DNA of 64,000 nucleotides, from contig NC_081840.1 of the NCBI RefSeq assembly GCF_963259705.1, forward strand, positions 112,316,074 through 112,380,073. Reading direction: 5' to 3'. Below the pieces are notes generated by a model that had not been told where the DNA came from, searched no databases, and saw only the letters and a list, made by a program, of their open reading frames with translations. The stretch's first letter is position 1, and every line of letters begins with the position of its first letter. Origin of the DNA: Myotis daubentonii (taxonomy: Eukaryota > Chordata > Mammalia > Chiroptera > Vespertilionidae). Positions 1 to 11,443 of this stretch are shown here, in pieces. Made by a program: the position numbers and the translations under genes.

Positions 1-402
1 TTGAGACATAACTTACAATAAAGTATAGCCATTTAAAATGTACAGTTCAATAATTTTTGATAAATGTATATACCTATGTAACTAAATTAATATAGTCAAT
101 CTGCTTTTATTACCCTTGTGTACTTCTTTGTAGACATTTTAAAAAAATCTTTATTGTTCAGATTATTACAGATGTCCATCTTTTCCCCCCCAATTGCTTC
201 CCTTTACCTGGTTCCTATCCCACCCCAGGCCCTCGCCATCCCACTGTCCACGTCCATAGGTACTGCATACATGCATATAAGATCTGTGTCCAAATCTTCC
301 TGCACCCTCCACACCCCCTTCCTCATAAGAATTGTCAGTCTGCTCCATTTCCATGCCCCTTATTGTATTAAATTCACCAGTTTATTCTGTTCATCAGATT
401 TT

Positions 403-619
403 AAAAAATATATATTTTATTGATTTTTTATAGAGAGGAAGGGAGAGGGATAGAGAGTTAGAAACATTGATGAGAGAGAAACATTGATCAGCTGCCTCCT
501 GCACTCCTCCTACTGGGGATGTGCCCGTAACCAAGGTACATGCCCTTGACCGGAATCGAACCTGGGACCTTTCAGTCCGCAGGCCAAAACTCTATCCACT
601 GAGCCAAACTGTTTAGGGC
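403..619 (-). mobile_element. Ves SINE
   Basis: The minus-strand copy has the tRNA-like head at the right (box B seen as GGAATCGAACCTGGGAC) and the tail AAAAATCAATAAAATATAT at the left. A near-perfect 11-bp duplication CATCAGATTTT/CATCAAATTTT flanks it at 392-402 and 620-630. It is inserted in the HAL1 3' region. Confidence 0.9.
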
Positions 620-729
620 CATCAAATTTTTTATTTATTTGATTTTTAGATTCACTTGTTGATAGATATGTATTTGTTGTCAGTTTGTTGTTCATAATTG
701 TTATCTTTACCTTTTTCTTCTTCCTCTTC

Positions 730-1312
730 TTAAAGAATACCCTTCACCATTTCATATAATACTGGTTTGGTGGTGATGAACTCCTTTAGCTTTTTCTTGT
801 CTGTGAAGCTCTTTATCTGACCTTCATTTCTAAATGATAGCTTTGCTGGATAGAGTAATCTTGGTTGTAGGTTCTTGCTATTCATCACTTTGAATATTTC
901 TTGCCACTCCCTTCTGGCCTGCATAGTTTCTGTTGAGAAATCAGGTGACAGTCGTATGGGCACTCCCTTGTAGGTAACTAACTGTTTTTCTCCTGCTGCT
1001 TTTAAGATTCTCTCTTTGTCTTTTGCCCTTGGCATTTTAATTATGATGTGTCTTGGTGTGGTCCTCTTTGGATTCCCCTTGTTTGGGGACTTGTAAGTCT
1101 ATTTCTTTCACCAGGTAGGGGAAGTATTCTGTCATTATTTCTTCAAATAGGTTTTCAGTATCTTGCTCTCTCTCTTCTTCTGGCACCCTCATAATTCGGA
1201 TGTTGGTACGCTTGAAGTTGTCCCAGAGGCTCCTTACACTATCTTCATATTTTTGGATTCTTTTTTCGTTTTCCTCTTCTGTTTGGGTGTTTTTTGCTTC
1301 CTCGTATTTCAA
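730..1312 (-). pseudogene. HAL1 ORF1 protein remnant
   Basis: On the minus strand two adjoining frames encode the RNA-binding core of an L1 ORF1-like protein. The upstream part (1037-1312) reads QKYEDSVRSLWDNFKRTNIR and onward through VPEEEREQDTENLFEEIMTE, the RRM-type domain. The downstream part (730-1035) reads PRAKDKERILKAAGEKQLVT and continues through FSTETMQARREWQEIFKVMN, the C-terminal domain. A frameshift near 1036 separates them. The coiled-coil N-terminus (1313 to about 1740) is degraded. Confidence 0.85.
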
Positions 1313-2758
1313 ATCATTGACTTGATTCTTGGAATCCTCTTGTCTACTCTTGAATCCTTCTGTATTATTCTTTATTTCAGTCAGTGTAGCTTAATTTCTG
1401 ACTGGTCCTTTTCCATTTTTTTGGCATTCTCACTAAGATCCTTGTAGGCCTAAGTTCCTCTGAGGTTTCTAGAAGATTCTTGAGTAATCATGTAAGTGGT
1501 TTTGAACTCTGTATCCAATAGTTTGCTTTCTTCCATTTCTTTCATTTTTGACATGTTTCTTTATCTCTACATTTTGCCTGCTTCCCTGTGTTCATTTTTA
1601 TGTATTGGGTAGCTGCTAAGTCTCCTTGAGTTGATAGAGTGGCCTTGTGTAGTAGGTGTTCTATAGGGCGCAGTGGCTCAGCCTCCCCAATCACCTGATG
1701 TGAACACTCTTGGTGCACCCCTTTGTGGGCTGTGTGCACAGTCTTGTTATAGTTGAGCCTTGATTGCTGTTAGTAACACTGGTAGGAATTGACCTCCAGC
1801 TCAATTGGCTATGGGACCAGCTGTGTTTACAATGGAAGATCTGCTGTGCAGGAGACACTCTTATGGGGCAGGACTTGCTTCAGTGGGGCTTTGGTGCTCA
1901 CTGAGTCTGTCCCTTGAGTTTGTCGCTCATGGATGTGAAGAGCTGTAATCTGGATGGTCTTACACTGACCACTGGGTACACTGAGTCTTGGATCTCCAAG
2001 GAGGTGCATAGTCATCCACTGCCTGTGGCCACCCAGCTGGAGCTACAGAGAGATCTGCAATTTCCTCCTCTTTGTATCAGGTTTGGAAGTGCCCAGACGA
2101 GGCCCAGCTGTGAAGTAAGGCAGGCTGCTGCTGGTGTGGCCTTGGGCCTTCTTTTGATGGCTTTGGGGCTCCCTGACCCAGCTGCAGCTTGTTTAACAAG
2201 TTTTAGGCTGAGAAAGGACAGGCCATTCATATGCAAAAGCCGCTGGGCACAGCTTGGGTGGGTTTGTAAATTTGGGAAGGAGGGGTCTCAGGGACTCTCC
2301 TGGGCAGATCAAACAGCAATGGCTGTCATTCCGCCCTGGGATGGGGGTGGTCCCAAAAAGGAACAGTGACCATTGCCAGCATCTCCGTCTGGAAGAAAGC
2401 CGCCCCTGCGTTCCTGCCCCGATGCCAGACAGTCCAGTTTCTCCCCTTATCTGTCTGGGTCCCCCAGAGCCTCACCCAGCACTGGAGCTCAGAGCAAGGG
2501 GGAGCTTGTATCTCCCTCCCAACTAAAGGAGCTGCACACCCGGGGGCAAGACCATTCCATGCATCCACACTTCCTACCAGTCTCAGTGCACTTACTTTCT
2601 TACCTCTCTAGTTGTAGCGCTTCTACTCAGTCAGCTTTCCCACAGTTCTGGATGATAGTGGTCATATTTTAGTTGTAATTTTTATATGGTTGTGGGAGGC
2701 AGCAAGAACAGGTGTTTACCTATGCCGCCAACTTGTTTCTCCCCTTTGTAGACATTTT

Positions 2759-3168
2759 TCAACCCCATGCTTATTTCCAAACAACTTGTAAGATGCTTCC
2801 TGATTTTATTGTTTTGTTTTTTCTAGAATTTCATATTACAATATGTATTCTTGTGTCTGGTTTCTTCCTGTGACATAATGTTTAATATTCATCAATATTG
2901 ATGTCATTACCAGTAGTTCATCTTTATTGCTGGGAAATATTTAATTGTATGGTATATACTTTAGGTAATAATTTAGGGAGCCTTTGTATTTTTATTTTTT
3001 TAAAAATATTACTTTACTTTTAATTAGGTGTAATAAATTGTAGTACATTGTGCAATGAAACTTTATTTTATTTATACTATTCTAAAATTTTAATTATTTT
3101 GTTGTATTTTTTACCTAGCGTTTTAAAATTTCAGTTTAGCAAGATTAGAAATATACCACACATATATT
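2759..3168. other. Intron without a recognised gene
   Basis: AT-rich intron. The part around 2840-2960 weakly resembles the 3' untranslated region of an old L1 in antisense, but I could not delimit it. Confidence 0.4.
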
Positions 3169-3340
3169 GCCCTGGTTGAGTAGCTCAATTGGTTAGAGAG
3201 TCGTCCTGATATGCCAAGGTGGTGGGTTCCATTCCTGGTCGAGGCACATACAAGAATCAACCAATGAATGAATAAATAAGTGGTATAACAAATTCATATT
3301 TTTCTCTCTAAAATCAATAAGTAAATCAATCAACTAAAAG
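3169..3340 (+). mobile_element. Old tRNA-derived SINE related to Ves
   Basis: It begins GCCCTGGTTGAGTAGCTCAA, has a GTTCCATTCCTGG box B and ends in CTAAAATCAATAAGTAAATC. It is more diverged than the Ves copies elsewhere and has the AACCAATGAATG middle seen also at 33371 and 41272. Confidence 0.7.
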
Positions 3341-3638
3341 TATATATATAAATATATTATGATAATTTGTTGATTCTAGAACGTGAAATTTAAATTTGAA
3401 TCAGCATTAAGTTTTTAAAATTAAGTTTTATTTTACCCAATAGCATTAAATACTGTCTACTTGTTTTTATTTCAATTAGTAGTTGTTTTCTTTTACTTTA
3501 CCTGAACTATATGAGGGTGAAGGTATAAATGAATTCTTTTTCTGCTGTTTCTTTAGCATTTTGTTTCTTAGGATTTTTCCTACATAGGATTTTTCATTTT
3601 TTGAAAATTAAATTAATGAGAACTATTTATTTTGACAG

Positions 3639-3733
3639 GCCTTTGGAAATGCAAAGACAGCTCATAATAATAATTCAAGTCGTTTTGGCAAGTTTATTCA
3701 AGTAAATTACCAAGAAACAGGCACTGTACTTGG
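3639..3733 (+). CDS. MYO9A: MYO9A motor-domain exon with switch I (internal exon)
   Basis: This 95-nt exon starts in phase 0 after a TTGACAG acceptor and ends two bases into a codon at a GTAAGT donor. It reads [19 protein letters not shown] followed by [23 protein letters not shown] is the switch I loop of myosin motors, which senses the gamma-phosphate of ATP. The tail QETGTVLG matches my recollection of MYO9A rather than MYO9B. Myosin-IX proteins are single-headed actin motors with a C-terminal RhoGAP domain. The P-loop exon must lie upstream of position 1. A Helitron begins 42 nt after the exon. The reading frame is intact, so I take this as a functional gene. Confidence 0.96.
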
Positions 3734-3775
3734 GTAAGTAGCAATGTCAGGCTTTGGAGCATGTTTATATTTTTG

Positions 3776-3985
3776 CTAGTGGCCCGATGCACGAAATCCG
3801 TGCAAGAGTAGGCTTTCCTTCCCCTAGCTGCTGGCACCGGCTTCCCTCTGGCTGCTGGTAGGCACCCGGACCCGGGCTTTCCACCAGCCACTGGCAGGCA
3901 CTCCAGACCCACCTTTCCTCAGGCCCCAGCTTAGTCCGGAAGGATATCTGGTCTAATTAGCATATTACCCTTTTATTATTATAGA
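3776..3985 (-). mobile_element. Non-autonomous Helitron (HeliBat type)
   Basis: Left end is the reverse complement of a Helitron 3' terminus: CTAGTGGCCCGATGCACGAA with the hairpin TGCACGAAATCCGTGCA. Right end GCATATTACCCTTTTATTAT then TATAGA is the reverse complement of the 5' terminus TCTATAATAATAAAAGGG. It starts 42 nt after the switch I exon donor. It forms a same-orientation pair with the element at 3989, separated by three bases. Confidence 0.85.
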
Positions 3986-3988
3986 TGA

Positions 3989-4240
3989 CTAGAGGCCTGG
4001 TGCATGAAATTTGTGCACAGGTAGGGTCCCTAGGCCTGGCCGGTGATCAGGGTTGATCTGTGGGGCACCTGGCGGGGTGATCGGGTGCCCCCCACTGGCA
4101 CCCACCTTGGCTGCCCTGGGGACTGCGGGCTGGGACAGCTCCTGCATTGAGCATCTCCCCCTTGGTGGTCAATGTACGTCATAGCGACCGGTCGTTCCAC
4201 TGTTCACTCAAATTGCATATTAGGCTTTTATTGTATAGGA
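3989..4240 (-). mobile_element. Non-autonomous Helitron (HeliBat type)
   Basis: It starts with CTAGAGGCCTGGTGCATGAA (the 3' terminus in reverse) and a hairpin. It ends TTTTATTGTATAGGA, the reverse of a TCCTATACAATAAAA 5' terminus. The subterminal CCCCCTTGGTGGTCAATGTA is shared with other HeliBat copies in this window. Confidence 0.85.
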
Positions 4241-4310
4241 TTATTCCTTTATTAGCCATAGGTTGTTCATTTGCTCTTTAATGAGAATAGTGATACTGGG
4301 AAGCATTGTT

Positions 4311-4542
4311 TTTTCTTTTTTCTTTTTTGTTAATCCTCATCCAAGGATATTTTTCCATTGATATTTAGTGAGAGTGGCAGAGAGGGAAAGTCAGAGAGAA
4401 ACATCGATGTGAGAGAAGCACACCAATTGGTTGCCTCCTGCATGAGCCCTGACCAGGGCCTGGGCCCAGGAGAAGCTTGACTGGAATTGAACCTGGGACC
4501 TTTTTTCTCAGGCCGATGCTCTATCCACTGATCCAAACCAAC
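4311..4542 (-). mobile_element. Ves-related SINE
   Basis: The copy has the TTAATCCTCATCCAAGGATA-type tail at the left and the tRNA-like head at the right. Imperfect flanking copies of CTGGGAAGCATTG and GTGGGAAGCAGATTG suggest its duplication. Confidence 0.75.
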
Positions 4543-4610
4543 AGTGGGAAGCAGATTGTTAATGGTGTCTGCATTAAAATTTTTTAAAACTTTTTTCTTT
4601 TGGAATCTAA

Positions 4611-5389
4611 TCTTACCTAATAATAGACAAACATAGTAATTGACCATACCTTCGCTACGCCTTCCATTGGCTAATCAGCAAGATATGCAAATTAACTGCC
4701 AACAAAGATGGCGGCCGGTAGCCACAGAGCTGGAATGAGCAGGAGGCTTGCTTGTTCCAGTGATGGAGGAAGACAAGGTTCCCTGCCTGCCGCGGCCTGG
4801 ATCTGAGGTACACTCTAAGCAACAAAGTTTCAATTATAGAAGGTAAATAGACCCCAGATACCTGCTTTCAGCTGGCGTGGCCATGGAGCTGGAGCGCAGG
4901 AGGCTTTCCCTCCCACCCGCCCTGGCCAGCTCTGAGCTCCACTCAGGCAACAAAGTTTCAATTATAGAAGGTAAATAAACCTCAGATACCTGCTTTCAGC
5001 CGGCCGTGGCCACTGAGCTGGAGCCTTGGGTTGCCCCTGGCGATGGAGGAAGCCAAGCCCTGGCCAGCTCTGAGCTCCACTCCAGGCTACAAAGTTTCAA
5101 TTATAGAAGGTAAATAAATCCCCCCCCCCCCAAAAAAAAGGACAAAAAGGAGAGGCTTGGAGCTTCTGTTTCTGGGGAGGCTTGGCCAGCCTGAAAACGG
5201 CTCTCAGCCCTTCACCCAGACTGGCCAGGCACCCCAGTGGGGACCCCCAACCCTAAAGATGGTGTGGCCAGCCTGAAAACAGCCATAAGCCCGTCACCCA
5301 GGCTGGCCAGGCACCCCAGTGGCACCCCAGTGGGGACCCTCACCCTGAAGGGCAAACCAGCCGGCCACCACCTGTGCACCAGGCCTCTA
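4611..5389 (+). mobile_element. Non-autonomous Helitron with internal triplication
   Basis: The 5' end reads A|TCTTACCTAATAATAGACAA, followed by an ATTGGCTAATCAGC segment and AAGATGGCGGC at 4705-4715. The 3' end is CTGTGCACCAGGCCTCTAT, with CTAT in place of CTAG. The interior repeats the segment CAACAAAGTTTCAATTATAG three times, at about 4820, 4940 and 5087. The next Helitron starts one base after it, in the same orientation. Confidence 0.82.
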
Positions 5390-5390
5390 T

Positions 5391-5858
5391 TCTATATAAT
5401 AAAAGGGAAATATGCAAACTGACCCTAACAGCAGAAAGACTGGGAATGACTGGTCACTATGACACACACTGACCACCAGGGGGCAGATGCTCAATGCAGG
5501 AGCTGCCCCCTGGTGGTCAGTGCGCTCCCACAGGGGGAATCTTTGCTCAGCCACAAGCCAGGCTGACGGCTACCAGTACAGTGGTGGTGGTGGGAGCCTC
5601 TCCCGCCTCCTCAGCAGCACTAAGGATGTCAGAATGCAGCTTAGGCCTGCTCTCCACTGGCAAGTGGACATCCCCCGAGGGCTCTCAGGCTGCCAGAGGG
5701 ATGTCTGATTGCCAGCTTAGGCCCAATCCCCTGGGGAGCGGGCCTAAGCCAGCAGGTGGTCATCCCCCGAGGGGTCCCAGACTGCGAGAGGGCACAGGCC
5801 GGGCTGAGGGACACCCCTCTTCCCCCTGTGCACAAATTTTTGTGCACCGGGCCTCTAG
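5391..5858 (+). mobile_element. Non-autonomous Helitron (HeliBat type)
   Basis: It runs from TCTATATAATAAAAGGGAAA to the 3' hairpin TGCACAAATTTTTGTGCA and GGGCCTCTAG, followed by T. The subterminal CTGACCACCAGGGGGCAG is typical of this group. It forms a head-to-tail pair with the preceding Helitron. Confidence 0.88.
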
Positions 5859-5860
5859 TG

Positions 5861-6115
5861 AATAAAATAAACTGGTGAAGAAAATAGATCCAGAGCCATG
5901 GAACAGACTGAAAATCTCAGAGGGAAGGGGGTAGGGGGTTTAGGAAGAGATTAACCAAAGAATTTATACATGTATATGCATATTCCATGGACGCAGACAA
6001 TAGTACTGAGAAGGTCTGGGGTGGTGTGGGAGTGAGGTCAAGGGGATCAATGGGGGAATAGGGGATATCTGTAATACTTTCAACAATAAAGATAAATTTA
6101 ATAAAAATGTTATAG
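5861..6115 (+). mobile_element. 5'-truncated HAL1/L1 3' tail, sense orientation
   Basis: The sequence matches the reverse complement of the HAL1 tails elsewhere in this window. Landmarks are AATAAACTGGTGAA, GGAACAGACTGA, GGGAAGGGGGTAG, CCATGGACGCAGACAATAG and the end ATCTGTAATACTTTCAACAA followed by AATAAAG. It is the only recent half-LINE piece in the same orientation as MYO9A that I see, and it carries only the 3' untranslated tail. Confidence 0.7.
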
Positions 6116-8480
6116 GGAAGAAATGAGCTGAGGTGGGGCTGCTTTAGCTTGCTGGGAAGTCAGGTTTGGTGGGTTAGCTGCCTCTGCCCATTTCTTCCCT
6201 GGTTGACCATCTCATGGGGTCCCTTAGAGTTTAGGTGATGCATGCTTGTAGGGAAAGAAGAAACCAAAGGGGAAGGTGCCAACATGCTCCTGGGAGGGAG
6301 AGCACTCGAAAAGGTGATTTTTTATCTTGGGTCTATTTGTTGACTTACTACTCAAGATAAATATTTTTTTGATCATTATTGATTTAAGAGAAAGTTGAAC
6401 CCTTTTAGGTAGTCACTTAACATAGAGGATCCTGAATTTCATCTATAAAATGAGAAAATAAACATCAGCCATTTCTAAATCATTAAATTGTCTTAAGAAT
6501 CAATGAATGTATATAATGCTACTTTGGAAGTTACAAAGCAATATACTCAACTTTACCCATTAGTAATGTCTCCAACAACACAATCATAAATACTAGGAAA
6601 GAGCAGCCAGACGTGACTGCATCCCGCTTTTATGAGTAAAAGTACCAAACTGTACCTTTGAAAATTAACATTCCTTAACTCAGGAAAGGAATGAGCTATT
6701 AAACTTGTTTGCCATTGTAAAATTATCCTTGTTTTTGCTTTTGTTTTCTTGGGGGCGAGGGGTAAGAATACATATAGTGTTGGTCAAAAATTTTAAATCT
6801 AAATGCAGAAGCATTTGAGACCTTGCTTCCCAGCATATATTGTCAGCTTGACTGAAACAAACTCATATAATTACATACATACATACATACGTACATACAT
6901 ACAAAAAGTAAAGCGATAAGACTTAAGCATAATCAAAATACAGATCAATCTCACTTATTAACATAGATGCCTTTATTTTATAAGTGGAGAAATTAATACT
7001 CAAAGATATGCAGGGTGTGTATACGAATTTAACACACTAGTTTGTTAGTTCTCCTTTTCCCATTTTAGACCAATAAGACCCGGTTTCAGTAGTTTAGATT
7101 AGAGGTAATAATGATAATTCAGAAGAAATGATAAATTTTAATTACTGGTGATAGTAGTGACAGTTTGCAAAGAAGGTACATTTGAGCTTCATTTTAATAA
7201 ATGAATTGAATCTGCTAGATAGTGGGAATAGTCTACAGAATTAGAAGTGGAAGGAAGACCGTGAGCAATATATTCAGGAGTGAATATCTTTCTTGAGGGA
7301 TTAGCCTGTATTTGGGAGTGGCTGAAATCCAGAGCATGCTATGGGAGGGAACTGAGGGAGATAAAAACTTAAGAATCAGATTTTGACCCCAAGAGGTTAA
7401 TGCTAAGTAATTTGGGTTCAGTAGTCTAAAGCTTTTATATTTGTAGAATTTCTTTTTCTTGTTAGAGCTTAACCAATTGCTCCAATTTGGATAAAGAGGT
7501 ATTGAAGATTTGAAGGACACAGACTGGATAAAGATAATAACATCAGAAATACAATTCATGTTCAAGTTCCTTATTACTTTCAGGATAAATTCCTTTCTTC
7601 TGGCACACCATATATTGTTCTTCTTGATCTAATCCACTTGCCTGTCTCATTCTCTAGCCATGTTAAGTATCTTCCCTAAAGTTGATAGGTTTCCTTCTTT
7701 TATGCCTTTACATAAAGGCAGTTCTCCTTGTCTTATTCTGGGCAGTCTTTCAGATTTCAGAGTCATTTAGTCACTTACTAGGTATATTTAATGAATGTTT
7801 ACTGTGCACTATGTATTCAACCTCTGTGAGAATTCTTCCTTACATCCTTTTTCCTTCTTGGATTAAATCTTATGTGTTCCTCCTACTACATCTATAATTG
7901 GTTATTGTTCTATAATAAACCCAATCAACTCAGTATTGTAGCTGCTAATTTACTTATTTCCTCCACTATTTTGTAATCCCCTTGGGAATAGGTAGTGTAT
8001 CATGTATTTCCATATTTGAACAATGCTTAGCACAGTGCACAATTAATGAATACTTTCCGAGTAAATCAGTAAATAATAATTGATTTCAGAATGTGGCAAT
8101 AGCATTAATATGTAAAGAACGTATATTTTTGAGTCCTATTTAGTAGTCTGGCCAAAGTATGATATTTGAAATAATGTACAGTGTGGTAGATGAGCCTGGA
8201 AAGAAAGTAAGGTCTACCTTATGTTACAGGAAGTTCTTGTGTGCCATGTTTTGAACTTCTGGCTTTATTTTGCTTATTGAAAGAAAAACAAAATAAAACA
8301 AAAAGATTTATGATTTATGAATCAAACATGGATAACACTCTAACAGTATCCATACACGTTTACTAATGGTAAATGTACTGAAATGATCTGGATAGCCTTC
8401 TTTATACTTTTTCATCTTCTTTGAAAAAATATTTGTCTACCTTATATTAATTATACTAACCAATTTTATTTTTCTTCTAG
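6116..8480. other. Mostly unique MYO9A intron
   Basis: About 2.4 kb of AT-rich intron without recognisable young repeats. It holds a short TACA microsatellite at 6872-6903. Small open frames here have no features I recognise. Confidence 0.6.
6872..6903. repeat. (TACA)n microsatellite
   Basis: Eight tandem TACA units with one TACG variant near 6890. Confidence 0.9.
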
Positions 8481-8543
8481 TGCCTATGTTGAAAAATATC
8501 TACTGGAGAAGTCCAGACTCGTTTATCAAGAGCATAATGAACG
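8481..8543 (+). CDS. MYO9A: MYO9A motor-domain exon (internal exon)
   Basis: This 63-nt exon follows a TTTCTTCTAG acceptor and ends at a GGTACAT donor. The first base completes the glycine codon split by the previous exon. It then encodes AYVEKYLLEKSRLVYQEHNE and the first two bases of an arginine codon. The stretch YLLEKSRL is the conserved myosin segment that follows switch I in the upper 50-kDa subdomain. Intron length before it is 4747 nt. The phase pattern (2 in, 2 out) fits both neighbours exactly. Confidence 0.95.
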
Positions 8544-8721
8544 GTACATATTTTCATTTGTATAATTAGATCAAGTTAACACTTGTATAATGCTGATTGA
8601 CTTTTAGAATCTTTGTATATTATGATCTTTAATTCAGTTTATACCATGCATAGCTTTCCACATAATTGCCATTTCTGTCATGGACAGAACAGTGCACTTT
8701 TTCTGAGGCTGCTAGGAGATT

Positions 8722-8968
8722 ATTTTTTTAAAATCCTCACCTAAAGATATGATTTATGGATTTTAAAGAGAGTTAAAGTGGGCGGGGCGGGGTGGGGGGA
8801 GAGAGAGGAACATTGAAATAGAGAGTAATGTCAATCGGTTGCCTCCTGTTTGCTCCTCAATTGGGGATCAAACCCAGAACCTAGGTATCTGTCCTGACTG
8901 GGAATCTGAACCTGCAACCTTTTTGGTGTATGTGACAACACTCCATCCAACTGAGCCACCTGGCCTGG
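8722..8968 (-). mobile_element. Ves-related SINE with perfect duplication
   Basis: A perfect 15-bp duplication GGCTGCTAGGAGATT flanks it at 8707-8721 and 8969-8983. The left side has the AAATCCTCACCTAAAGATAT tail and the right side the head ending GAGCCACCTGGCCTG. A G-rich stretch lies in the purine-rich part (about 8779-8800). Confidence 0.9.
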
Positions 8969-8983
8969 GGCTGCTAGGAGATT

Positions 8984-9413
8984 TTTAAAATGGGTATATA
9001 GAACTGTTCACCTTTCTAAATTCTAGGCAAAATATCAGAATAGGAAAACAGCGGTTATCTTTGTGCTCTTTGTGAGCATTGTGCCTTTGGAACATTTTCC
9101 GTGTCTTTTCTGCAACTTGAGAAAAGTTTTTAATAAAGCTTTTAATTTCATTGTAATATATGAGGTATGTGTGCTTCAGAGATGATATATATGCAACCTC
9201 CTTCAGATGAAGGAACCAAATATTGGAAGATGTAAAGGATTTGCTTCATGTTACAATGAGACAAAATTAAAAGGCCAACTTTGAAGTTAAACAGACCTAA
9301 TTATTCAAATAATGGATACGCCTTTGGCATCTCACTTAACTTCTCTGCTTCTTAGATACTCTAATTTTACAAATAGAAAATTAGCCTAAAGTTGTTTAGA
9401 GGATTGTATAAAA
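8984..9413. other. Intron, no feature seen
   Basis: Ordinary AT-rich intron. No open frame or repeat is recognised. Confidence 0.5.
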
Positions 9414-9924
9414 TCCTATCTAATAAAAGGTAATATGCAAATTAACCATCACTCCATCACAAAATATGGCAGTGCCCATAGCAACAAGATGGTGGTGCCC
9501 AGTCCTCTCAGTCCTGCCGGAGTCCCCCAGTCCTGGTGGAGTGGCCGCTGAAAGTGGGCAGGGTGATCAGCCTGGTGGAATGCTTGCTTTGTTGCTATGT
9601 CGACGAGGCAAGCATTCCACCCTGGCCACGGAGGGCCTCTGGGCAGCGGGCATGGAGCAGCTGGGGTGCGAGTGGGGGGGGGGGGGAACTGTTGGCGTTC
9701 CACCCCGGCCGCGGATGGGCCTTTGGCCAGGCTTGGGTGCTGAACGCTTGCGTCGTTGCCCTGGCGATGAGGCAAGCATTCCGTGCCTAGCTGCAGATGG
9801 GCCTCTGGCCGTGCCTGGCTGTTGATGGGCCTCTGGGCTGCGGAGAGCCTATGGGCAGCGGACATGGAGCGGCGAGGACCTGCAGAGAGCTACTGGCGCA
9901 CGCATTCGTGCATAGGGCTACTAG
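9414..9924 (+). mobile_element. Non-autonomous Helitron (GC-rich interior)
   Basis: It starts A|TCCTATCTAATAAAAGGTAA with TATGCAAATTAACC and AACAAGATGGTGGTGCC near the 5' end. It ends with a CGCACGCATTCGTGCA hairpin and CTACTAG before T. The interior repeats a GGCAAGCATTCC module with GGGCCTCTGGGC about three times. The open frames across it are by-products of GC-rich repeats. Confidence 0.85.
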
Positions 9925-10115
9925 TAATATTTATAAAATGTTATATGTATAATAACAGTTCAATAATTAATAGCTAACATTATCATAATGAATTATCTGC
10001 AAGGTTAGGACTAGAACTCAGATTTTCCTATTACTTTTTTTGTGGCTAGCAAATGAGAAAATCTGAATTAGAGGTATTTAAAATGAAGTGAATAGAGTTT
10101 TGGGAAGAGAATCTA

Positions 10116-10309
10116 TCTATATATATAAAAGCTTAATATGCAAAGTGTCCCCTTTGAAGTTCGACCAACCAGAAGTTTGATCGCTCTCTATGACATACAC
10201 TGATAACCAGGAGGTGGCACGGAAAGAAGAAAGGTCCCGGTTGGCAACTGGCAGCCTGCAGCTGCTAGGGACCCCACCCATGCACAAATTTTGTGCACTG
10301 GGCCTCTAG
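10116..10309 (+). mobile_element. Short non-autonomous Helitron
   Basis: This 194-bp element runs from TCTATATATATAAAAGCTTA to TGCACTGGGCCTCTAG. The subterminal motif GCAAAGTGTCCCC and the GAAGTTTGATCGCTC segment are shared with the next copy. The end hairpin is TGCACAAATTTTGTGCA. Confidence 0.9.
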
Positions 10310-10525
10310 TATATATATAACAGGCTAATATGCAAAGTGTCCCCTCAGGAGTTTGACCAGGAGACCGGGAGTTCGATCCCTCCCTGCGACGTGCGCTGAC
10401 CACCAGGGGGTGGCGCAGAATGAAGGAAGACCCTGGCTGGCAGCTGGAAGGCCCCGATTGGCCCTGATTGCTGGCCAGGCCTAGGGACCTTACCCATGCA
10501 TGCATTTCGTGCACTGGACCTCTAG
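10310..10525 (+). mobile_element. Short non-autonomous Helitron, head-to-tail with previous
   Basis: The same subfamily as the element before it. It begins directly after that copy's CTAG with TATATATATAACAGGCTAAT, so its own TC start is altered or shared. It ends TGCACTGGACCTCTAG. Confidence 0.85.
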
Positions 10526-10973
10526 TAGCTTCATAAAGACTTGCAGAGATAATAGGTCCTGTTTTTAGAAGGTTATTAGTAACTTTTTTCTAACACATTT
10601 TAATGGAATGGTAGGGATATATGCCGGGTTTCCTTGGTTTTGAAGAATTTATAGGAGGTGAAGATCCAGAGCTTATAAACTGACTCTCTGTTATTTTACT
10701 GGATTTGATTTGCGGGTGTATGTATAATCTTTATTATATGTTGGTGGATTTGGCTTGATAATATTTTGTTGAAGGTTTTGTGTGTATATTCATAAAGGAT
10801 ATTGCTGTATTATCCTTTTAAACTTTTGAAGTCTTTTTCTGCTTTTGGTATCAGGATAATGCTGACTCATTGAATAAGACTGGAAGATTTGTGAAAGATT
10901 GGGTTAATTCTTTTTTAAAGTTTGGTAGAATTCACCAGTGAAACCACTTGATTTGGGTTTTTGTTTGTGAGAA

Positions 10974-11184
10974 ATTGTGTTTTTTTTAAAAAATATATTT
11001 TATTTATTTTTACAGAGAGGAAGGGAGAGGGATAGAGGGTTAGAAACATCGACCAGCTGCCTCCTGCGCACCCCCTACTAGAGATGTGCCCACAACCAAG
11101 GTACATGCCCTTTACCGGAATCGAACCCGGGACCCTACAGTCCCCAGACCAATGCTCCATCCACTGAGCCAAACCGGTTAGGGC
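10974..11184 (-). mobile_element. Ves SINE
   Basis: Standard Ves with tail at left and tRNA-like head at right ending CAAACCGGTTAGGGC. The duplication TGTTTGTGAGAA is seen at 10962-10973 and 11185-11196. Confidence 0.92.
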
Positions 11185-11443
11185 TGTTTGTGAGAAGTTT
11201 TGATTACTGATTCAAACTCTCAGGTTTTTATGGGTCTGTTTAGATTTTCATTTTCTTCTTTAGTTAGATTTGATAGTTTTTATCTTTCTAGGAATTTATC
11301 CATTTGATATAGGTTACAAAAATATTGTTTATAGTTTTCCCTTATGACATATTTTTATTTACGTAGGTTGTTAGATTATAATATTCCCCCCTTTCATTTC
11401 TGACTTTGAGATATATCCTTGTTTTAACTCATCCAGGCTGGTA

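Larger units (their letters stand above)
141..2743 (-). mobile_element. HAL1-type half-LINE, antisense to MYO9A
   Basis: A 15-bp target-site duplication CTTTGTAGACATTTT flanks the element at 126-140 and 2744-2758. The left end is its 3' end: a short poly(T) and the tail CTTTATTGTTCAGATTATTA, also found in the other HAL1 copies here. The right end is the 5' end, with TATGCCGCCAACTTG. An L1-ORF1-like frame is recognisable, with pieces at 1037-1312 and 730-1035, and there is no ORF2. HAL1 elements are established as L1 derivatives that carry only ORF1. A Ves SINE (403-619) sits in the 3' region. This copy is older and more decayed than the one near 52-54 kb. Confidence 0.88.
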
